DNA of 64,000 nucleotides from Brevundimonas sp. (GCF_019636155.1 NZ_JAHBYB010000010.1:1-64000), one strand, 5' to 3'; positions 17,323 through 27,252 are shown, numbered from the stretch's first letter. Notes: generated by a model not told the origin, from the sequence alone. Made by a program: numbers and translations.

Positions 17323-17447
17323 CTCAATCTCTCTCCAAACAGGCCGCCCCCCGTTCGGAGCAGCGATGACGCCGTTATGCCGCATTTCGCCGGTTGTCGC
17401 ACCTGACGCGGCCTGACGCATCGAAAAGAGGGGCGCGGACCAAAGCC

Positions 17448-17475
17448 CTTGCAGGGCCTGCGGGCTTTCCCATAT
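17448..17475 (+). promoter_or_regulatory. Heat-shock (sigma-32/RpoH) promoter of dnaK
   Basis: CTTGCAG (17448-17454) and TCCCATAT (17468-17475) are separated by 13 bp. This is close to the RpoH consensus CTTGAAA-N11-16-CCCCATNT. The predicted start near 17482 leaves a leader of about 110 nt before dnaK. It explains heat induction of dnaK and, by read-through, dnaJ. Confidence 0.75.
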
Positions 17476-17594
17476 CGGGTCCGAACCCGGCGCCCCCGCC
17501 GGATCAGGACTTCAACCCAAGGGGGCGGTCACGCGCGGCGCTTGATCCAAGGCCGCCGCATCGCCCGCCGTTACGAAAGAGAAAAAGAACGCCC

Positions 17595-19517
17595 ATGGCC
17601 AAGATCATCGGCATCGACCTCGGCACCACCAACTCCTGCGTCGCGGTGATGGACGGGAGCAATCCCAAGGTCATCGAGAACGCCGAAGGCGCCCGCACGA
17701 CCCCCTCGGTCGTCGCCATCCAGGACGGGGGCGAGATCCTCGTCGGCCAGCCGGCCCGCCGCCAGGCGGTGACCAATCCGTCCAACACCTTCTTCGCCAT
17801 CAAGCGCCTGATCGGCCGCAACTATGACGACCCGGTGGTGGCCAAGGACAAGGGGATGGTCCCCTTCGACATCGTCAAGGGCCAGAACGGCGACGCCTGG
17901 GTGCGCGCCCACGACAAGGACTATTCGCCCCAGCAGGTCTCGGCCTACACCCTGGGCAAGATGAAGGAGGCCGCCGAGGCCTATCTGGGCGAGAAGGTGA
18001 CCCAGGCGGTCATCACCGTCCCGGCCTATTTCAACGACGCCCAGCGCCAGGCGACCAAGGACGCCGGCAAGATCGCCGGGCTGGAAGTCCTGCGCATCAT
18101 CAACGAACCGACGGCGGCGGCCCTGGCCTACGGGCTGGAGAAGAACGACGGCCAGAAGATCGCGGTCTATGACCTGGGCGGCGGCACCTTCGACGTCTCG
18201 ATCTTGGAGATCGGCGACGGGGTGTTCGAGGTGAAGTCGACCAACGGCGACACCTTCCTGGGCGGCGAGGACTTCGACCTGCGCCTGGTCGACTTCCTGG
18301 CCGACGAGTTCAAGAAGGAGCAGGGCGTCGATCTGCGCGCCGACAAGCTGGCGCTGCAGCGGCTGAAGGAAGAGGCCGAGAAGGCCAAGAAGGAACTCAG
18401 CTCGACCGCCCAGTACGAGGTCAACCTGCCCTTCATCACCATGAACGCCTCGGGGCCGCTGCACCTGAACATCAAGCTGACCCGCGCCAAGCTGGAATCC
18501 CTGGTCGAGGACCTGGTCCAGCGCACCATCGAACCGTGCAAGAAGGCCCTGGCCGACGCCGGCATGAAGGCCTCGGACATCGACGAGGTCGTCCTGGTCG
18601 GCGGCATGACCCGCATGCCGATGGTCCAGGAAGCGGTGAAGAAATTCTTCGGCAAGGAGCCGCACAAGGGCGTCAACCCCGATGAGGTCGTGGCCTTGGG
18701 CGCCGCCGTTCAGGCCGGCGTTCTGCAAGGCGACGTCAAGGACGTCCTGCTGCTGGACGTGACCCCCCTGACCCTGGGCATCGAAACCCTGGGCGGCGTC
18801 TTCACCCCGCTGATCGAACGCAACACCACCATCCCGACCAAGAAGGCCCAGACCTTCTCGACGGCCGACGACAACCAGTCGGCCGTGACCATCCGCGTCT
18901 TCCAGGGCGAACGCCCGATGGCGGCGGACAACAAGATCCTGGGCCAGTTCGACCTGATGGGAATTCCGCCGGCCCCGCGCGGCATGCCCCAGATCGAGGT
19001 CGCCTTCGACATCGACGCCAACGGCATCGTGCACGTGACGGCCAAGGACAAGGCGACCAACAAGGAGCAGTCGATCCGCATCCAGGCCAACGGCGGCCTG
19101 TCGGACGCCGACATCGACAAGATGGTCAAGGAGGCCGAGGCCAACGCCGCGGCCGACAAGGCCCGCAAGGACCTGGTCGAGGCCCAGAACTCGGCCGACG
19201 CCCTGATCCACTCGACCGAAAAGGCCCTGGGCGAGCATGGCGACAAGATCGGCGAGACCGAGAAGGCCGCCATCCAGACGGCCCTTGAGGACCTGAAGTC
19301 GGCCAAGGACGGCACGGACCCCGAGGCCATCCGCGAGAAGACCAACACCCTGGCCCAGGCCTCGATGAAACTGGGCGAGGCCATGTATGCGGCCCAGCAG
19401 GGCGCCGGCGACGGCGCCTCGGCCGAGGGCCAGCCCGCCGACGACGGCGTGGTCGACGCCGAGTTCGAGGAAGTCTCGCCGGAGTCCGATTCGAGGGACG
19501 ACAAGAAGGACGCCTGA
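17595..19517 (+). CDS. dnaK: DnaK, Hsp70 chaperone
   Basis: ATP-driven cytoplasmic chaperone that binds exposed hydrophobic peptides, working with DnaJ (next gene) and GrpE. From ATG at 17595 the protein is 640 residues. It begins [20 protein letters not shown], and the phosphate and adenosine loops appear as [14 protein letters not shown] and [14 protein letters not shown]. The substrate-binding domain starts at [14 protein letters not shown]. The acidic tail ends near [16 protein letters not shown]. The upstream in-frame extension is the leader, not coding. It is transcribed from the heat-shock promoter at 17448-17475. Confidence 0.98.
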   Translation: MAKIIGIDLGTTNSCVAVMDGSNPKVIENAEGARTTPSVVAIQDGGEILVGQPARRQAVTNPSNTFFAIKRLIGRNYDDPVVAKDKGMVPFDIVKGQNGDAWVRAHDKDYSPQQVSAYTLGKMKEAAEAYLGEKVTQAVITVPAYFNDAQRQATKDAGKIAGLEVLRIINEPTAAALAYGLEKNDGQKIAVYDLGGGTFDVSILEIGDGVFEVKSTNGDTFLGGEDFDLRLVDFLADEFKKEQGVDLRADKLALQRLKEEAEKAKKELSSTAQYEVNLPFITMNASGPLHLNIKLTRAKLESLVEDLVQRTIEPCKKALADAGMKASDIDEVVLVGGMTRMPMVQEAVKKFFGKEPHKGVNPDEVVALGAAVQAGVLQGDVKDVLLLDVTPLTLGIETLGGVFTPLIERNTTIPTKKAQTFSTADDNQSAVTIRVFQGERPMAADNKILGQFDLMGIPPAPRGMPQIEVAFDIDANGIVHVTAKDKATNKEQSIRIQANGGLSDADIDKMVKEAEANAAADKARKDLVEAQNSADALIHSTEKALGEHGDKIGETEKAAIQTALEDLKSAKDGTDPEAIREKTNTLAQASMKLGEAMYAAQQGAGDGASAEGQPADDGVVDAEFEEVSPESDSRDDKKDA

Positions 19518-19519
19518 TA

Positions 19520-19657
19520 AATCCTCCCCCCAGCCTAGCGCAGGGGGAGGGGGACCGCGGCGCGCCAGCGCCGGGGTGGAGGGGGCGGCCCACGCTCGGT
19601 ATGCGCGGCGGCCCCCTTCACCGCTTCGCGGTCCCCCTCCCCCGGTGGGGGAGGATT
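19520..19657. repeat. 138-bp palindromic repeat between dnaK and dnaJ
   Basis: Outer arms AATCCTCCCCC (19520-19530) and GGGGGAGGATT (19647-19657) and inner arms GGGGGAGGGGGACCGCG (19543-19559) and its exact complement (19627-19643) form a long hairpin. It starts 2 bp after the dnaK stop. The same sequence family recurs at 42487-42519. In the mRNA it could protect the dnaK 3' end or reduce dnaJ expression. Confidence 0.85.
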
Positions 19658-19768
19658 GTCAGGGAACTTGCATCGAACGGCCCGGTCCCCATGTCTGGAT
19701 CGGGTCGACGCCTTCGACCAGCGCCCGCAAAGAGGCGCCGCGAGGCGGGGTAAGAGGATCAACGCCGG

Positions 19769-20968
19769 ATGGCGACGCGTGACTATTACGAGATCCTGGG
19801 CGTCGAACGCACGGTCGACGCGGCGGGGCTGAAATCGGCCTATCGCAAGCTGGCCATGCAGCATCACCCCGACCGCAACGGCGGCTCGGAAGAGTCCATG
19901 GCCATCTTCAAGGAAGTGTCCGAGGCCTACAGCGTCCTGTCCGACGATCAGAAGCGGGCCGCCTATGACCGGTTCGGCCATGTCGGCGACGGGCCCGGCG
20001 GCAATCCGTTCGGCGCCGGGGGCGCGGGCTTCCACGACATCAACGACATCTTCTCCCAGGTGTTCGGGGACGCCTTCGGCGACGTCTTCGGCGGCCGGGC
20101 CGGTGGGCCGCGACGGGGCGACGCCGGACCGCGCCGGGGCTCGGACCTGCGCCACGACCTGGAGATCAGCCTGGAACAGGCCTATCGCGGGGCCGAGGTC
20201 GAGATCGCCGTGCCCTCCACCGCCGCCTGCGATGTCTGCGACGGCTCGGGGGCCCGGAAGGGGGCCCAGCCGACCACCTGCACCACCTGCAACGGCGCCG
20301 GCCGCATCCGCCAGGCCAACGGCTTCTTCCAGATGGAGCGGACATGCCCCCATTGCGGCGGGGCCGGCCGGCGCATCGCCGCCGCCGACGTCTGCACCAC
20401 CTGCCACGGCCACGGCCAGGTGCGCCGCACGCGCAAGCTGAACCTGAAGATTCCCGCCGGCGTCGATGACGGCTCGCGCATCCGCCTGTCGGGCGAGGGC
20501 GACGCCGGCCAGCGCGGCGGCCCGCGCGGGGACCTGTATGTCTTCCTGTCGGTCACCCCGCATGAGCTGTTCGAGCGCGACAACCTGGACCTGCTGGTCA
20601 CCGTGCCCGTGCCCATGACCGTCGCCGCCCTGGGCGGGATCGTGGACGCCCCCTGCCTGGTGTCCGAGGCCTGCGACGGCAAGTGCAAGGCCGCGGTCGA
20701 GGTGCCGGCGGGCGCCCAGACCGGCAAGACGGTTCGCATAAAGGGCAAGGGCATGCCCCATCTGAACGGCCGCCAGCGCGGCGACCTGGTGGTCGAACTG
20801 TTCGTCGAGACCCCCACCGACCTGACCCCGCGCCAGAAGGAGCTGCTGTCCGAACTGTCCGCCTCCCTGGGCGAGACCCAGACGCCGCGCAACACCAGTT
20901 TCGCCGGCAAGGCCAAACGCTTCTGGGCCGACATCCTGGGCGACAGCGACAAGGCCGGGGTGGCGTGA
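19769..20968 (+). CDS. dnaJ: DnaJ, Hsp40 co-chaperone
   Basis: Stimulates DnaK ATPase and delivers substrates. The 399-residue protein has an N-terminal J domain with the HPD motif in MQHHPDRNGG, a Gly/Phe-rich linker (about 78-130), and four zinc-finger repeats (CDVCDGSG, CTTCNGAG, CPHCGGAG, CTTCHGHG). The C-terminal peptide-binding domains follow. A ribosome site GTAAGAGG precedes ATG at 19769. The 251-bp gap from dnaK is filled mainly by a palindromic repeat. It overlaps dapB by 4 nt. Confidence 0.97.
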   Translation: MATRDYYEILGVERTVDAAGLKSAYRKLAMQHHPDRNGGSEESMAIFKEVSEAYSVLSDDQKRAAYDRFGHVGDGPGGNPFGAGGAGFHDINDIFSQVFGDAFGDVFGGRAGGPRRGDAGPRRGSDLRHDLEISLEQAYRGAEVEIAVPSTAACDVCDGSGARKGAQPTTCTTCNGAGRIRQANGFFQMERTCPHCGGAGRRIAAADVCTTCHGHGQVRRTRKLNLKIPAGVDDGSRIRLSGEGDAGQRGGPRGDLYVFLSVTPHELFERDNLDLLVTVPVPMTVAALGGIVDAPCLVSEACDGKCKAAVEVPAGAQTGKTVRIKGKGMPHLNGRQRGDLVVELFVETPTDLTPRQKELLSELSASLGETQTPRNTSFAGKAKRFWADILGDSDKAGVA

Positions 20969-21714
20969 GCGCGCCCTTCCACGTCGGCATCTCCGGGGCG
21001 CGGGGCCGCATGGGCCGCGCCGTGTCCCAGGTTCTGGACGCTCGCGACGACGTCATGGTGGCGGCCCGGTTCGATCGCGGCGAGACCCCCGACCTGTCCC
21101 TGTGCGACGTGGTGATCGACTTCTCGACGTCCGAGGCCTCGGTCGAGCTGGCGCGCCAGGCGGCGGCCCGGGGCGGCCCGGCCCTGGTCATAGGCTCGAC
21201 CGGCTTCACCCCCGAACAGGAGGCCGCCATCCAGGCGGCCGCCGAAGGGACGGCCATCGTCCGCAGCGGCAATTTCTCGCTGGGCGTCAACATCCTGATT
21301 GGTTTGGTCGAGCACGCGGCCCTGCGGCTGGACGCCCGCGACTGGGACATCGAGATCCTGGAGGCTCACCACCGGCGCAAGGCCGACGCCCCCTCGGGCA
21401 CCGCCCTGATGCTGGGCGAGGCGGCCGCCAGCGGGCGTGGCGTCGACCTGGATGATGTCCGCAGCCCCCCGCACGACGGGGTGGGCGAGCCGCGCCAGAC
21501 CGGCCGCATCGGCTTCGCCGCCCTGCGCGCCGGCGGCATCGTCGGCGACCATACGGTCATGTTCGCCTCGGACGACGAGGTCCTGACCCTCAGCCACTCC
21601 GCGATCGACAGGTCGTTGTTCGCCAAGGGCGCCGTGGCCGCCGCCGCCTGGGTGCGCAACCGCCGCCCCGGCCTCTACGACATGCAGGATGTCCTGGGCT
21701 TCCGCCAGGCCTGA
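20965..21714 (+). CDS. dapB: 4-Hydroxy-tetrahydrodipicolinate reductase
   Basis: Reduces the dapA product in diaminopimelate/lysine synthesis, needed for peptidoglycan. The 249-residue protein starts at GTG 20965, overlapping the dnaJ stop. It shows the nucleotide motif GISGARGRMGRAV, the catalytic segment EILEAHHRRKADAPSGTAL with the His pair and Lys, and the C-terminal QDVLGF. Size and motif order are as expected. Confidence 0.96.
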   Translation: MSAPFHVGISGARGRMGRAVSQVLDARDDVMVAARFDRGETPDLSLCDVVIDFSTSEASVELARQAAARGGPALVIGSTGFTPEQEAAIQAAAEGTAIVRSGNFSLGVNILIGLVEHAALRLDARDWDIEILEAHHRRKADAPSGTALMLGEAAASGRGVDLDDVRSPPHDGVGEPRQTGRIGFAALRAGGIVGDHTVMFASDDEVLTLSHSAIDRSLFAKGAVAAAAWVRNRRPGLYDMQDVLGFRQA

Positions 21715-21756
21715 CAGCCCGTCGCGGCGCGTTCGAAAATGCTCTAAACAGCGCCG

Positions 21757-23184
21757 ATGACCCGGACCCCGGACCCAGAGATCGCCGCCTGCGCCCCGCG
21801 CCGCCTGTTCATCAAGACCTACGGCTGTCAGATGAACGTTTATGATTCCGAGCGCATGGCCGACATCCTGCGCCCGCTGGGCTATGCCGCGACCGACACG
21901 GTCGAAGACGCCGACTTCGTCATCCTGAACACCTGCCACATCCGAGAGAAGGCGGCCGAGAAAGTCTATTCCGAGCTGGGCAAACTGCGGATGTTGAAGG
22001 AGGAGAAGGCCCAGGCCGGGGCGGGGGCGATGACCATCGCCGTGGCCGGTTGCGTGGCCCAGGCCGAGGGCGAAGAAATCATGCGCCGCCAGCCGGCGGT
22101 GGATCTGGTGGTCGGGCCCCAAGCCTATCACCAGCTGCCCGAGCTGCTGACCCGCACGGCGCGGGCGCGGGGCGAACGCATCGGCGCCGACTTCGCCCCG
22201 GTCGAAAAGTTCGACGCCCTGCCCGCCACGCGCGGCGTGGAGGGGGTGACCGCCTTCCTGACGGTGCAGGAGGGTTGCGACAAATTCTGCACCTTCTGCG
22301 TCGTGCCCTATACGCGCGGGGCCGAATGGTCGCGGCCGGTCGCCTCCATCCTGGCCGAGGCCCGCGAACTGGCGGCGCGCGGGGTGCGCGAGGTCACCCT
22401 GTTGGGCCAGAACGTCAACGCCTATGACGGCGAAGGTCCGGACGGAAAACCCTCGACCCTGGCGCGCCTGGCCTATGCCCTAGCAGACATCCCCGGCATC
22501 GACCGCATCCGCTACACCACCAGCCACCCCAACGACATGTCGGATGAACTGATCGCCGCCCATGGCGATCTGGACGCCCTGATGCCCTATCTGCACCTGC
22601 CGGTGCAGTCGGGGTCGGACCGCATCCTGCGGCTGATGAACCGCAAGCACGGCCGGGCGAAATATTTCGACCTGATCGACCGCATCCGCCAGGCGCGACC
22701 GGACATGGCCCTGTCGGGCGATTTCATCGTCGGCTTCCCTGGCGAGACCGACCGCGATTTCGAGGACACGATGGATCTGGTGCGCCGGGTCGGTTACGCC
22801 AGCGCCTTCTCCTTCATCTATTCGCCGCGCCCCGGCACGCCCGCCGCGACCATGGCGGCCCAGGCCCCGGCCCAGGTAGCGAAGGACCGTCTGCACGCGC
22901 TTCAGCAACTGTTGATTCAACAGCAGATCGCCTTCAACGAAAGCCAGGCGGGCAAGACCCTGCCCGTGCTGTTCGAAAAGGTCGGCCGTCATCGCCAGCA
23001 GGCCATCGGCCGCTCGCCCTATCTGCAGTCGGTCCATGTCGAGGACGCGCGCGACCTGATCGGCCGTATCGTCCCGGTGACCATCACCAGCGGACAGCAG
23101 AACAGTTTGACCGGCCGGCTCGTTACGCCTTCGGCGACCCGCGACGGGGCGGACGTCGCGCGTCAACCGACAGAGGCCGCATAG
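21757..23184 (+). CDS. miaB: MiaB, tRNA methylthiotransferase
   Basis: Radical-SAM enzyme that converts i6A37 to ms2i6A37 in tRNA. The 475-residue protein has the N-terminal UPF0004 domain with three Cys ([22 protein letters not shown]), the radical-SAM motif CDKFCTFC, and a C-terminal TRAM domain. The family signature reads [13 protein letters not shown]. It is followed with 1-nt overlap by phoH, forming the common miaB-phoH-ybeY-lnt set. Confidence 0.96.
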   Translation: MTRTPDPEIAACAPRRLFIKTYGCQMNVYDSERMADILRPLGYAATDTVEDADFVILNTCHIREKAAEKVYSELGKLRMLKEEKAQAGAGAMTIAVAGCVAQAEGEEIMRRQPAVDLVVGPQAYHQLPELLTRTARARGERIGADFAPVEKFDALPATRGVEGVTAFLTVQEGCDKFCTFCVVPYTRGAEWSRPVASILAEARELAARGVREVTLLGQNVNAYDGEGPDGKPSTLARLAYALADIPGIDRIRYTTSHPNDMSDELIAAHGDLDALMPYLHLPVQSGSDRILRLMNRKHGRAKYFDLIDRIRQARPDMALSGDFIVGFPGETDRDFEDTMDLVRRVGYASAFSFIYSPRPGTPAATMAAQAPAQVAKDRLHALQQLLIQQQIAFNESQAGKTLPVLFEKVGRHRQQAIGRSPYLQSVHVEDARDLIGRIVPVTITSGQQNSLTGRLVTPSATRDGADVARQPTEAA

Positions 23185-24194
23185 TGGCGAAGGACACCGA
23201 CTTCATTCCCCTGAACGCGGTCGAACTGGCGGCCGTGGTCGGCCCGGCCAGCCGCCACATCGCCCTGGTCGAGGACGCCTTCAAGGTGTTGATCGAACAG
23301 CCCGGCGCGGGGGTCTCGGTCAACGGCTCGGCGCGGGATCGCGGCCAGGCCCGGCGGGTGATAGAGGACCTGGCCTCGCGCGCCGCCATGGGCGCCGAGG
23401 TGACCGAGGCCGATGTGCGCGCCGCCCTGGGCGCCGTCATGGGCCGGGCCATGCCCGCCGCCAGCGCCGACGCCCCGACGGTCGAAAGCCCCAGCGGATC
23501 GGTGGCCCTGCCGGTCGGACGGCGCGGGGCCATCGTGCCCAAGACGGCGGCCCAGGCCCGGTACCTGGAGACCCTGGCGCGGTGCGAGCTGAGCTTCGGC
23601 GTCGGCCCGGCGGGCACGGGCAAGACCTTCCTGGCGGCGGCCTATGGCGCCAGCCTGCTGCGGCGCGGCCAGGTGGACCGGCTGGTCGTCACCCGCCCGG
23701 CGGTCGAGGCGGGCGAAAAGCTGGGCTTCCTGCCCGGCGATCTGAACGAGAAGGTCGATCCCTATCTGGCGCCGATCTGGCAGGCGCTGGACGACATACT
23801 GGGGCCGGACGAGGTGCGCCGGCGCCGCGACAAGGGCGAGATCGAGGCCGCCCCCATCGCCTTCATGCGCGGCCGGACGCTCAGCCACGCCTTCATCATC
23901 GTGGACGAGGCTCAGAACACCTCTCGCCTGCAGATGAAGATGGTCCTGACCCGCGTCGGCGAAGGCTCGCGTATGGTGGTGACGGGCGACCCGTCGCAGG
24001 TCGATCTGCTGAATCCGCGCGATTCCGGCCTGGCCCACGCCCTGCGCATCCTGGACGGGGTCAAGGGGGTGGGGATCGAGACCTTCAGGGCTGAGGACGT
24101 GGTTCGCCACGCCATGGTCGAGCGGATCGTGCGCGCCTATGACGCCGACGCCGCCAAGCGCCGCCCCGCCCCCGACTTGGAAGACGCGGACTGA
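23184..24194 (+). CDS. phoH: PhoH-family ATPase
   Basis: A 336-residue cytoplasmic P-loop protein, usually linked with YbeY in RNA metabolism. The Walker A motif is GPAGTGKTFLAAAYG, the Walker B region is AFIIVDEAQNTS, and TGDPSQVDL is the family sensor motif. An N-terminal KH-like region precedes the ATPase domain. GTG at 23184 overlaps the miaB stop by one base. ybeY begins 6 bp after its end. Confidence 0.94.
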   Translation: MAKDTDFIPLNAVELAAVVGPASRHIALVEDAFKVLIEQPGAGVSVNGSARDRGQARRVIEDLASRAAMGAEVTEADVRAALGAVMGRAMPAASADAPTVESPSGSVALPVGRRGAIVPKTAAQARYLETLARCELSFGVGPAGTGKTFLAAAYGASLLRRGQVDRLVVTRPAVEAGEKLGFLPGDLNEKVDPYLAPIWQALDDILGPDEVRRRRDKGEIEAAPIAFMRGRTLSHAFIIVDEAQNTSRLQMKMVLTRVGEGSRMVVTGDPSQVDLLNPRDSGLAHALRILDGVKGVGIETFRAEDVVRHAMVERIVRAYDADAAKRRPAPDLEDAD

Positions 24195-24199
24195 TCGCC

Positions 24200-24652
24200 G
24201 TGGCCGCGCCCGTGATCGACATCGAGATCGAGGATGAGGCCTGGGCGACGGTCCCTGACGTCGAGGCGCGTGTCCAGGCGGCGGCCTCCGCCGCCCTGGG
24301 CGACGTCGAGGGTGCGGTGGTCGTGCTGCTGACCGACGATGCGGCGGTGCAGGATCTGAACGCCCGGTTCCGGGGCAGGGACCGGCCCACGAACGTGCTG
24401 TCGTTTCCGGCGCCCGAGACGGCGCGGCCGCATCTGGGCGACCTGGTGCTGGCGCACGGCGTCTGCGTCGCCGAGGCGGCGGAACAGAACAAGACGGTCG
24501 CCGATCACCTGAGCCATCTGGTCGTGCACGGGGTTCTGCACCTGCGGGGCCGGGACCATGAAGACGAGGCCGAGGCCGAGGCGATGGAGGCCGAGGAGCG
24601 GACCATCCTGGCGACCCTGGGCGTGGCCGATCCCTATGCGGGGGACCGATGA
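24200..24652 (+). CDS. ybeY: YbeY, endoribonuclease for 16S rRNA maturation
   Basis: A 150-residue zinc protein with the HGVLHLRGRDH motif (His-x3-His-x5-His) and the upstream segment RPTNVLSFPAPE. It acts in 16S 3'-end processing and ribosome quality control. The start is GTG at 24200. It overlaps lnt by 4 nt. In many alphaproteobacteria a corC/tlyC gene lies between ybeY and lnt; none is present here. Confidence 0.94.
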   Translation: MAAPVIDIEIEDEAWATVPDVEARVQAAASAALGDVEGAVVVLLTDDAAVQDLNARFRGRDRPTNVLSFPAPETARPHLGDLVLAHGVCVAEAAEQNKTVADHLSHLVVHGVLHLRGRDHEDEAEAEAMEAEERTILATLGVADPYAGDR

Positions 24653-26229
24653 CGGGGCGGATCGAGACGGTTCTGGGCCATCGCTGGGCGCGCATCGGCC
24701 TGGCCCTGGCGGCGGGCGCCGGGGCGGCCCTGGCCCATACGCCGTTCGGCTTTCTGCCCGGCATGCTGGGCTATCCGCTGCTGATGCTGCTGGCCGAACG
24801 GTCGGCGACCGTGCGCGGGGCGGCCTGGATGGGCTGGCTGGCGGGGTTCGCCTATTTCCTGATCGGCTGCTGGTGGGTGGCCGAGGCCTTCCTGGTCAAT
24901 CCGGCCCAGGCCTGGATGGCGCCCTTCGCGGCCAGCCTGCTGCCCATGGGGCTGGGCCTGTTCTGGGCCGCGGCCATGGCCCTGTATCGCCGGTTCGCGC
25001 GCCCGGACGCCTGGCGCGTGCTGGTCTTCGCGGCCCTGTTCGGCCTGCTGGAATGGCTGCGCGGCCATGTTCTGACCGGCTTCCCCTGGAACCCGGCCGG
25101 AGCGGGGTGGAAGGCGGGATCGGCGGCGTCCCAGTTCGCGGCCGTGGCCGGGGTCTATGGATTGAGCCTGGTCACCGTGGCCGCCTTCGCGGCCTTCGGG
25201 CCCCTGGCCGTGGCCGGGCCGCGGCGCGGGCGGATCGTCGCCGCCGGGCTGGGCGCCCTGGCCCTGGCGGGCCTGGTGCTGGGCGGAACGGTGCGCCTGG
25301 CCCAGGCGCGGGTCCAGCCGACCGCGGTCACGGTGCGGATCGTCCAGGCGGACATCGCCCAGGACTACAAATGGTCGGCCGACGCCTATGGATCCATCGT
25401 TGATCGCTACCTGAACCTGACCACCCAGCCGGCCGCCGTCCGACCCGATGTGGTGGTCTGGCCCGAGGGGGCACTTCCGGCCACGGCGGCCGACGTCTTC
25501 GGCCCAGGATCGCCCGAGGCGGACGCCCTGGCCCGGGCGCTCCAGCCGGGCCAGACCCTGATCATGGGCCTCAGCCGGGGCCAGGCCGATCCGTCGGCCG
25601 AGGGCGGCGCCCGCTATTTCAACAGCCTGTTCGTCCTGCACGACGAAGGGGCGGCGGGGCTGCGGATCGCCGCCGTCTATGACAAATACCGGCTGGTGCC
25701 GTTCGGCGAATACCTGCCCCTCGGCGCCGTGATGAGCGCCCTGGGCGTACGCAGCCTGGTGCATGTGCCGGCGGATTTCAGCGCCGGGCCCCGCCCCGCC
25801 CCGATCCAGATTCCCGGCGCTGGACGGGCCCAGCCCCTGATCTGCTACGAGGGGCTGTATCCCGGCTTCACCCCCGGCGCCGGCGGCCGGCCGGGGTGGA
25901 TCGTCAACATCTCGAACGACGCCTGGTTCGGGGCGACCTCCGGTCCGGTCCAGCATCTGAACCTGGCCGCCTATCGGGCGATCGAGACCGGACTGCCCAT
26001 CGTCCGATCGACCCCGACGGGGGTCTCGGCCCTGATCGACTCCTGGGGCCGAGTGGGCGCGCACGACCGTCTGAACGCCGGCGAGAGCGGGGTGATCGAT
26101 GTCCGCCTTCCGCATCCGACCGCCGTGACACCCTACGGCCGGTTCGGCGATCTTCCGGTCCTGTTCATGATCCTGGCCGGCCTGTCGCCCGCGTTTCTCG
26201 GGGGCCGTCGTCGGGTCTTGCCACAATGA
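24649..26229 (+). CDS. lnt: Apolipoprotein N-acyltransferase
   Basis: Last enzyme of lipoprotein maturation, adding the N-acyl chain at the inner membrane. The 526-residue protein has about seven N-terminal membrane helices and a nitrilase-like periplasmic domain. The catalytic Glu is in VVWPEGALPA, Lys in YDKYRLVPFGEY and Cys in LICYEGLYPG. One more membrane helix ends the protein. Several lipoproteins in this window (MltA, the M3 peptidase, an amidohydrolase) would depend on it. Confidence 0.96.
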   Translation: MTGRIETVLGHRWARIGLALAAGAGAALAHTPFGFLPGMLGYPLLMLLAERSATVRGAAWMGWLAGFAYFLIGCWWVAEAFLVNPAQAWMAPFAASLLPMGLGLFWAAAMALYRRFARPDAWRVLVFAALFGLLEWLRGHVLTGFPWNPAGAGWKAGSAASQFAAVAGVYGLSLVTVAAFAAFGPLAVAGPRRGRIVAAGLGALALAGLVLGGTVRLAQARVQPTAVTVRIVQADIAQDYKWSADAYGSIVDRYLNLTTQPAAVRPDVVVWPEGALPATAADVFGPGSPEADALARALQPGQTLIMGLSRGQADPSAEGGARYFNSLFVLHDEGAAGLRIAAVYDKYRLVPFGEYLPLGAVMSALGVRSLVHVPADFSAGPRPAPIQIPGAGRAQPLICYEGLYPGFTPGAGGRPGWIVNISNDAWFGATSGPVQHLNLAAYRAIETGLPIVRSTPTGVSALIDSWGRVGAHDRLNAGESGVIDVRLPHPTAVTPYGRFGDLPVLFMILAGLSPAFLGGRRRVLPQ

Positions 26230-26316
26230 TGTCCGGACAAAGTGCAAGAATTTAAGTGACAGCGGGACCATTCCATCGCAAACCCTCGGCTGGGGCTAGT
26301 CTTACGGAAGGTCCTC

Positions 26317-26730
26317 ATGCCCAGAAGCGCTGCGGAACACGGCCCGCATCCCGTCGATCGCCACGTCGGGCGGCGTGTCTGCGAGAAACGGATCAGCCTG
26401 GGCTATAACCAGAGCGACCTCGGCCGCGCCCTGGGCCTGACCTTTCAGCAGATCCAGAAATACGAGAAGGGCGCCAACCGCATCTCGGCTTCCAAGCTGT
26501 GGGACATCGCCCGCTTCTTCAACGTCGACATCGGCTATTTCTTCCAGGGCCTGGCGGCCCAGCCGGGCCTGGCCGAGGGCGAGGCGCCGGCGTTCGAGCA
26601 CGACTTCCCGGCCACCCGCTATTCCATCGAGGTCGCCCGCCTGACGCCCAGCCTGCCGGTGCGCCAGCAGAAGCTGGTGCTGGACATGGTGCGCGAGATG
26701 GCCGGAAAGCCCGGCGACGAACCCGCCTGA
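26317..26730 (+). CDS. XRE-family regulator following lnt
   Basis: A 137-residue protein with a Cro/C1-type helix-turn-helix (about residues 22-75): QSDLGRALGLTFQQIQKYEK and NRISASKLWDIARFFNV. This family is typical of alphaproteobacteria and often sits after lnt and before metK. Its targets here are unknown. The C-terminal half is helical with no ligand domain seen. metK is absent from the window. Confidence 0.88.
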   Translation: MPRSAAEHGPHPVDRHVGRRVCEKRISLGYNQSDLGRALGLTFQQIQKYEKGANRISASKLWDIARFFNVDIGYFFQGLAAQPGLAEGEAPAFEHDFPATRYSIEVARLTPSLPVRQQKLVLDMVREMAGKPGDEPA

Positions 26731-26751
26731 GCCTCCCGGCCCCTGGCCCCC

Positions 26752-27252
26752 TTATTCTCCGGACGACCGGCGCGAGCGGCCGAAGTCCGGGGCCTTGGCC
26801 TTCTGGTCGGCCCAGTAGGCGGCGCCGTCGTCCGGCTTGAACATGGTGCGCGGGGTTCCGTCGCGCGCCACCACGGCGAAGGTGTTGGTCGAGGCCTGGT
26901 AGATCAGGGTGTCCCCATTCGGTCGCTTGGCGATCTCGGCGTCGCGCGGCGGATTGCCGGTGAAGGCCGTCACCCGGGCCAGATAATCCTCGGCCGAGCG
27001 CGCCCCGAAGGCCGCGCCGTTGCGGCGGTACAGACGCTCGATCTTGGCGTCCGTCGTCTCGCGCCGGTTGGCGGTCAGAACCGGCCGCGCCTCGGCCGGC
27101 GGGGCGGCTTCGTTCTCGGCGGGCAGGGCGGCCAGGGCCGCGGCCGGCGCCGGCTCGGCCCCCCGATCCCGCGTCTCGACCGCCGAGGAGCGTTCGCATC
27201 CCGCCAGCCCCAGGACGGCCAGGGCCGCCGCGATCATCATCCTGTCGGTCAT
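26752..27252 (-). CDS. Lipoprotein with a domain resembling polymorphic-toxin C-termini
   Basis: A 166-residue protein with a lipoprotein signal (LAVLGLAGC, lipid Cys about residue 19), an Ala/Pro/Glu-rich linker, and a C-terminal domain of about 85 residues. The domain pattern (RRNGAAFGARSAEDYLARV, then NGDTLIYQASTNTFAVV and PRTMFKPDDGAAYW) resembles domains at the ends of large secreted toxins and filamentous haemagglutinins. This resemblance is from memory. The His usual in the first motif appears to be replaced, so nuclease activity is doubtful. No immunity gene is evident. It diverges from coaBC. Confidence 0.6.
   Translation of the reverse strand: MTDRMMIAAALAVLGLAGCERSSAVETRDRGAEPAPAAALAALPAENEAAPPAEARPVLTANRRETTDAKIERLYRRNGAAFGARSAEDYLARVTAFTGNPPRDAEIAKRPNGDTLIYQASTNTFAVVARDGTPRTMFKPDDGAAYWADQKAKAPDFGRSRRSSGE

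Noticed and set aside
17394..17594. Longer N-terminus for DnaK
   Set aside because: The extra 67 codons cover the heat-shock promoter and leader; the protein starts [10 protein letters not shown] at 17595.
20683..20964. Longer N-terminus for DapB
   Set aside because: The in-frame extension overlaps dnaJ throughout; GTG at 20965 gives the normal DapB start.
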